A stretch of 64,000 nucleotides of DNA from CALODL01 sp942492115 (GTDB lineage Bacteria > Planctomycetota > Phycisphaerae > UBA1845 > CAIVHJ01), in the NCBI GenBank assembly GCA_942492115.1, contig CALODL010000027.1:186001-250000 (forward strand), read 5' to 3'. The position numbers and the translations under genes are program-made. Positions within the stretch are counted from its first letter, which is position 1. The number at the start of each line of letters is the position of its first letter. A model generated the notes under the pieces. The model searched no databases and was not told where the DNA came from. It worked only from the letters and a program-made list of their open reading frames with translations. Positions 62,644-64,000 of this stretch are shown one piece after another.

Positions 62644-62811
62644 TCCACAAGGCTGGTAGCCCTTCGCTCATGCCCCGTACCGAACTGACCGATCCGGTAC
62701 CGACCTCGTGGTGATCCCTGGATTTCAGCCTCGATGGGCGGGGCCACCAGGCCCACGAGTCTCTTCTGCGATGACAACGTGGGGTGTGTGCGTCCCGCCG
62801 CAAACGGCATA

Positions 62812-64000
62812 CTATGGACATTCAGGCAGAAGCGCTCCATTCCAGATGTCGTAGACGCCTGCCCCGGTCAGCAAATCGATGAGCCGTAGAACATCCGAGG
62901 TATCACACGTGTCGGAGCGATCCATGTCGCATTGCCACGGATCCAGGGGCGAGGTCAGGGCGCCGTTCAGGTGGTCGATGAGCATCAGGATATCGCGTGG
63001 TGTGGCGATGCCATCGCCGTTCACGTCGCCGGGAAGATAGCCGATGTACACGCTCGATGCGGTGGGGAGATGCGAGATCGTTGTGCAAGAACCCGGTTCC
63101 ATGGGGCTCTCGAAGTGCAGGGTGACCGTTGAGCCCAAGCTGAGCAGGCGTTTGATTTGCAGGGGCTGCCCAGACGTGACGAGCTCGAAGTCGGTTACCA
63201 TCGCCCCGGACATGTCGGCCGTAAAGGTCAGTTGAATGCTGTCCCATCCCGTCTGGCCTGAACCGTCGCTGGCCATGGGTTGACGGGCATCGACGGCATG
63301 ATCGGGCGGCTGGCTTGCGATAATCCCCGACGTACTGCAGTCAGGGCATGGTACGTCGTCACAAGCGGAATTGGGAAACCACCACCCGGCGATTGCGCTG
63401 CATTCGAACTGGTCCACCGCCTCCACGCACGTGCCGCTGAGCACATCGCAACAGGCCCCGGTCGCCGGGCAGTCCACCTCCGCGCACGTCTGACCGGGCG
63501 AGGGAAACCCGAAGCACTTCAACATGCCGACGTCGTCGGTGCACGTATTGGTCTTAAAATCGCAGCACGCGCCCGCGGGTAGGTCGCAGGGATCGTCGGC
63601 ACACGTCGCCCCCGGCGCCCATAGGCCGTCCAGGCAGTCAAGCAGTGTCGTCTCGTCCGTGCACGCGCTGGAGAAGATGTCGCAGCAGGCCCCCAGGAGC
63701 GTGCATGGGATGTCGTCGCAGGAGGACATCCCCCAGAGTGTGCCGCCGAGTACGATACATTCCTCGAAGGTCACCGCTTCGACACAGGTCTCGCGCGCTC
63801 CGATGCAGCAGGCGGCCAGCGGAGGACAGTCGATGTCTTCACAGGTCAAACACGTGTACCAGTCACCGCCATCTGCAAAACATGCATCAGCCGTCTGGCC
63901 GTCCATGCAGCTTCCGGTCGCCGGATGACAGCAGGCACCCCAGGTCGGACCATGCTGCGCTGAGCTCTTCGGATTTGCATAGACGTCCTCTTCAACATGC
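62812..64000 (-). CDS. Cys-rich GACC-repeat protein with dockerin-like C-terminus (partial)
   Basis: The frame has no stop up to the right edge, so the 5' end lies outside the window. The visible 395 or so residues consist of about six repeats of 30-40 residues (theme GACCDxxxxxCTDExxxxDC...G..CxDxPC), then a beta region, then GDVNGDGIATPRDILMLIDHLNGALT and DMDRSDTCDTSDVLRLIDLLTGAG, two dockerin-like calcium-binding loops, and a short GVYDIWNGALLPECP tail. Repeats with paired Cys and dockerin ends are characteristic of Phycisphaerae secreted proteins. The role is unknown. The in-frame ATG at 63906 is inside a repeat and is not the true start. Confidence 0.8.
   Translation of the reverse strand, partial: HVEEDVYANPKSSAQHGPTWGACCHPATGSCMDGQTADACFADGGDWYTCLTCEDIDCPPLAACCIGARETCVEAVTFEECIVLGGTLWGMSSCDDIPCTLLGACCDIFSSACTDETTLLDCLDGLWAPGATCADDPCDLPAGACCDFKTNTCTDDVGMLKCFGFPSPGQTCAEVDCPATGACCDVLSGTCVEAVDQFECSAIAGWWFPNSACDDVPCPDCSTSGIIASQPPDHAVDARQPMASDGSGQTGWDSIQLTFTADMSGAMVTDFELVTSGQPLQIKRLLSLGSTVTLHFESPMEPGSCTTISHLPTASSVYIGYLPGDVNGDGIATPRDILMLIDHLNGALTSPLDPWQCDMDRSDTCDTSDVLRLIDLLTGAGVYDIWNGALLPECP

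Noticed and set aside
1..64000. tRNA, rRNA, CRISPR array or insertion sequence
   Set aside because: Read through for cloverleaf ends, regular short repeats, and transposase motifs; none was seen, but small RNAs cannot be excluded by eye.

Overview
The window looks like chromosomal DNA of a Planctomycetota bacterium, probably of the Phycisphaerae type. The evidence is the concentration of large Ser/Thr kinases with periplasmic repeat domains paired with ECF sigma factors, secreted proteins with dockerin-like (GDVNGDG) and Cys-rich GACC repeats, thrombospondin type 3 repeats, an IPTL-CTERM-like sorting tail, and a zinc-ribbon protein with the CxxCxYDxRG...CPECG signature. No rRNA, tRNA, CRISPR array, transposase or phage gene was recognised. 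The class assignment is inference.

Layout. 0.3-7 kb: secreted proteins and lipoproteins on the + strand. They include two paralogues sharing an almost identical DNA tract, three small lipoproteins and a glycine-rich protein. 7-13 kb: two ECF sigma/kinase modules on the - strand. 13-26 kb: metabolic and stress genes, namely a dihaem peroxidase, an RbfA-like/RtcB pair, a UspA-like protein, an ArsB/NhaD-type permease, a PQQ-propeller protein, a beta-carbonic anhydrase, peptidase E and a phosphofructokinase with the pyrophosphate-type active site. 26-37 kb: a GIY-YIG/YcaQ fusion, two more kinases (one ending in a formylglycine-enzyme-like domain and overlapping an ECF sigma gene), DinB-like and HDOD proteins. 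37-45 kb: a large TSP3-repeat protein, a monooxygenase-like protein, an esterase, a NIPSNAP-domain protein and an AraC regulator.

45-52.3 kb holds the most unusual locus: an AGAT/SxtG-type amidinotransferase, a single-module NRPS, and a Sfp-type phosphopantetheinyl transferase in one tight + strand run. The NRPS has the architecture of poly-amino-acid synthetases such as epsilon-poly-lysine synthetase: A domain, carrier domain, then three repeats of membrane helices plus a soluble domain. A guanidinylated or otherwise cationic (iso)peptide product is the natural hypothesis; this is inference from domain content.

53-59 kb is a protein-quality and stress island: three Hsp20 genes in one operon, a divergent HtrA/DegP protease with an inverted repeat in its upstream region, a small secreted protein, a CBS-domain protein interrupted in frame by an amber stop, and a 33-residue membrane peptide. 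59.5-64 kb carries a decayed kinase fragment, a secreted alpha/beta hydrolase, a LOV-PP2C (blue-light type) phosphatase and the C-terminal part of a Cys-rich dockerin-like protein that runs off the right edge.

Starts were chosen by eye from Shine-Dalgarno spacing, signal peptides and family alignment. Several differ from the longest open frame, and each case is noted.
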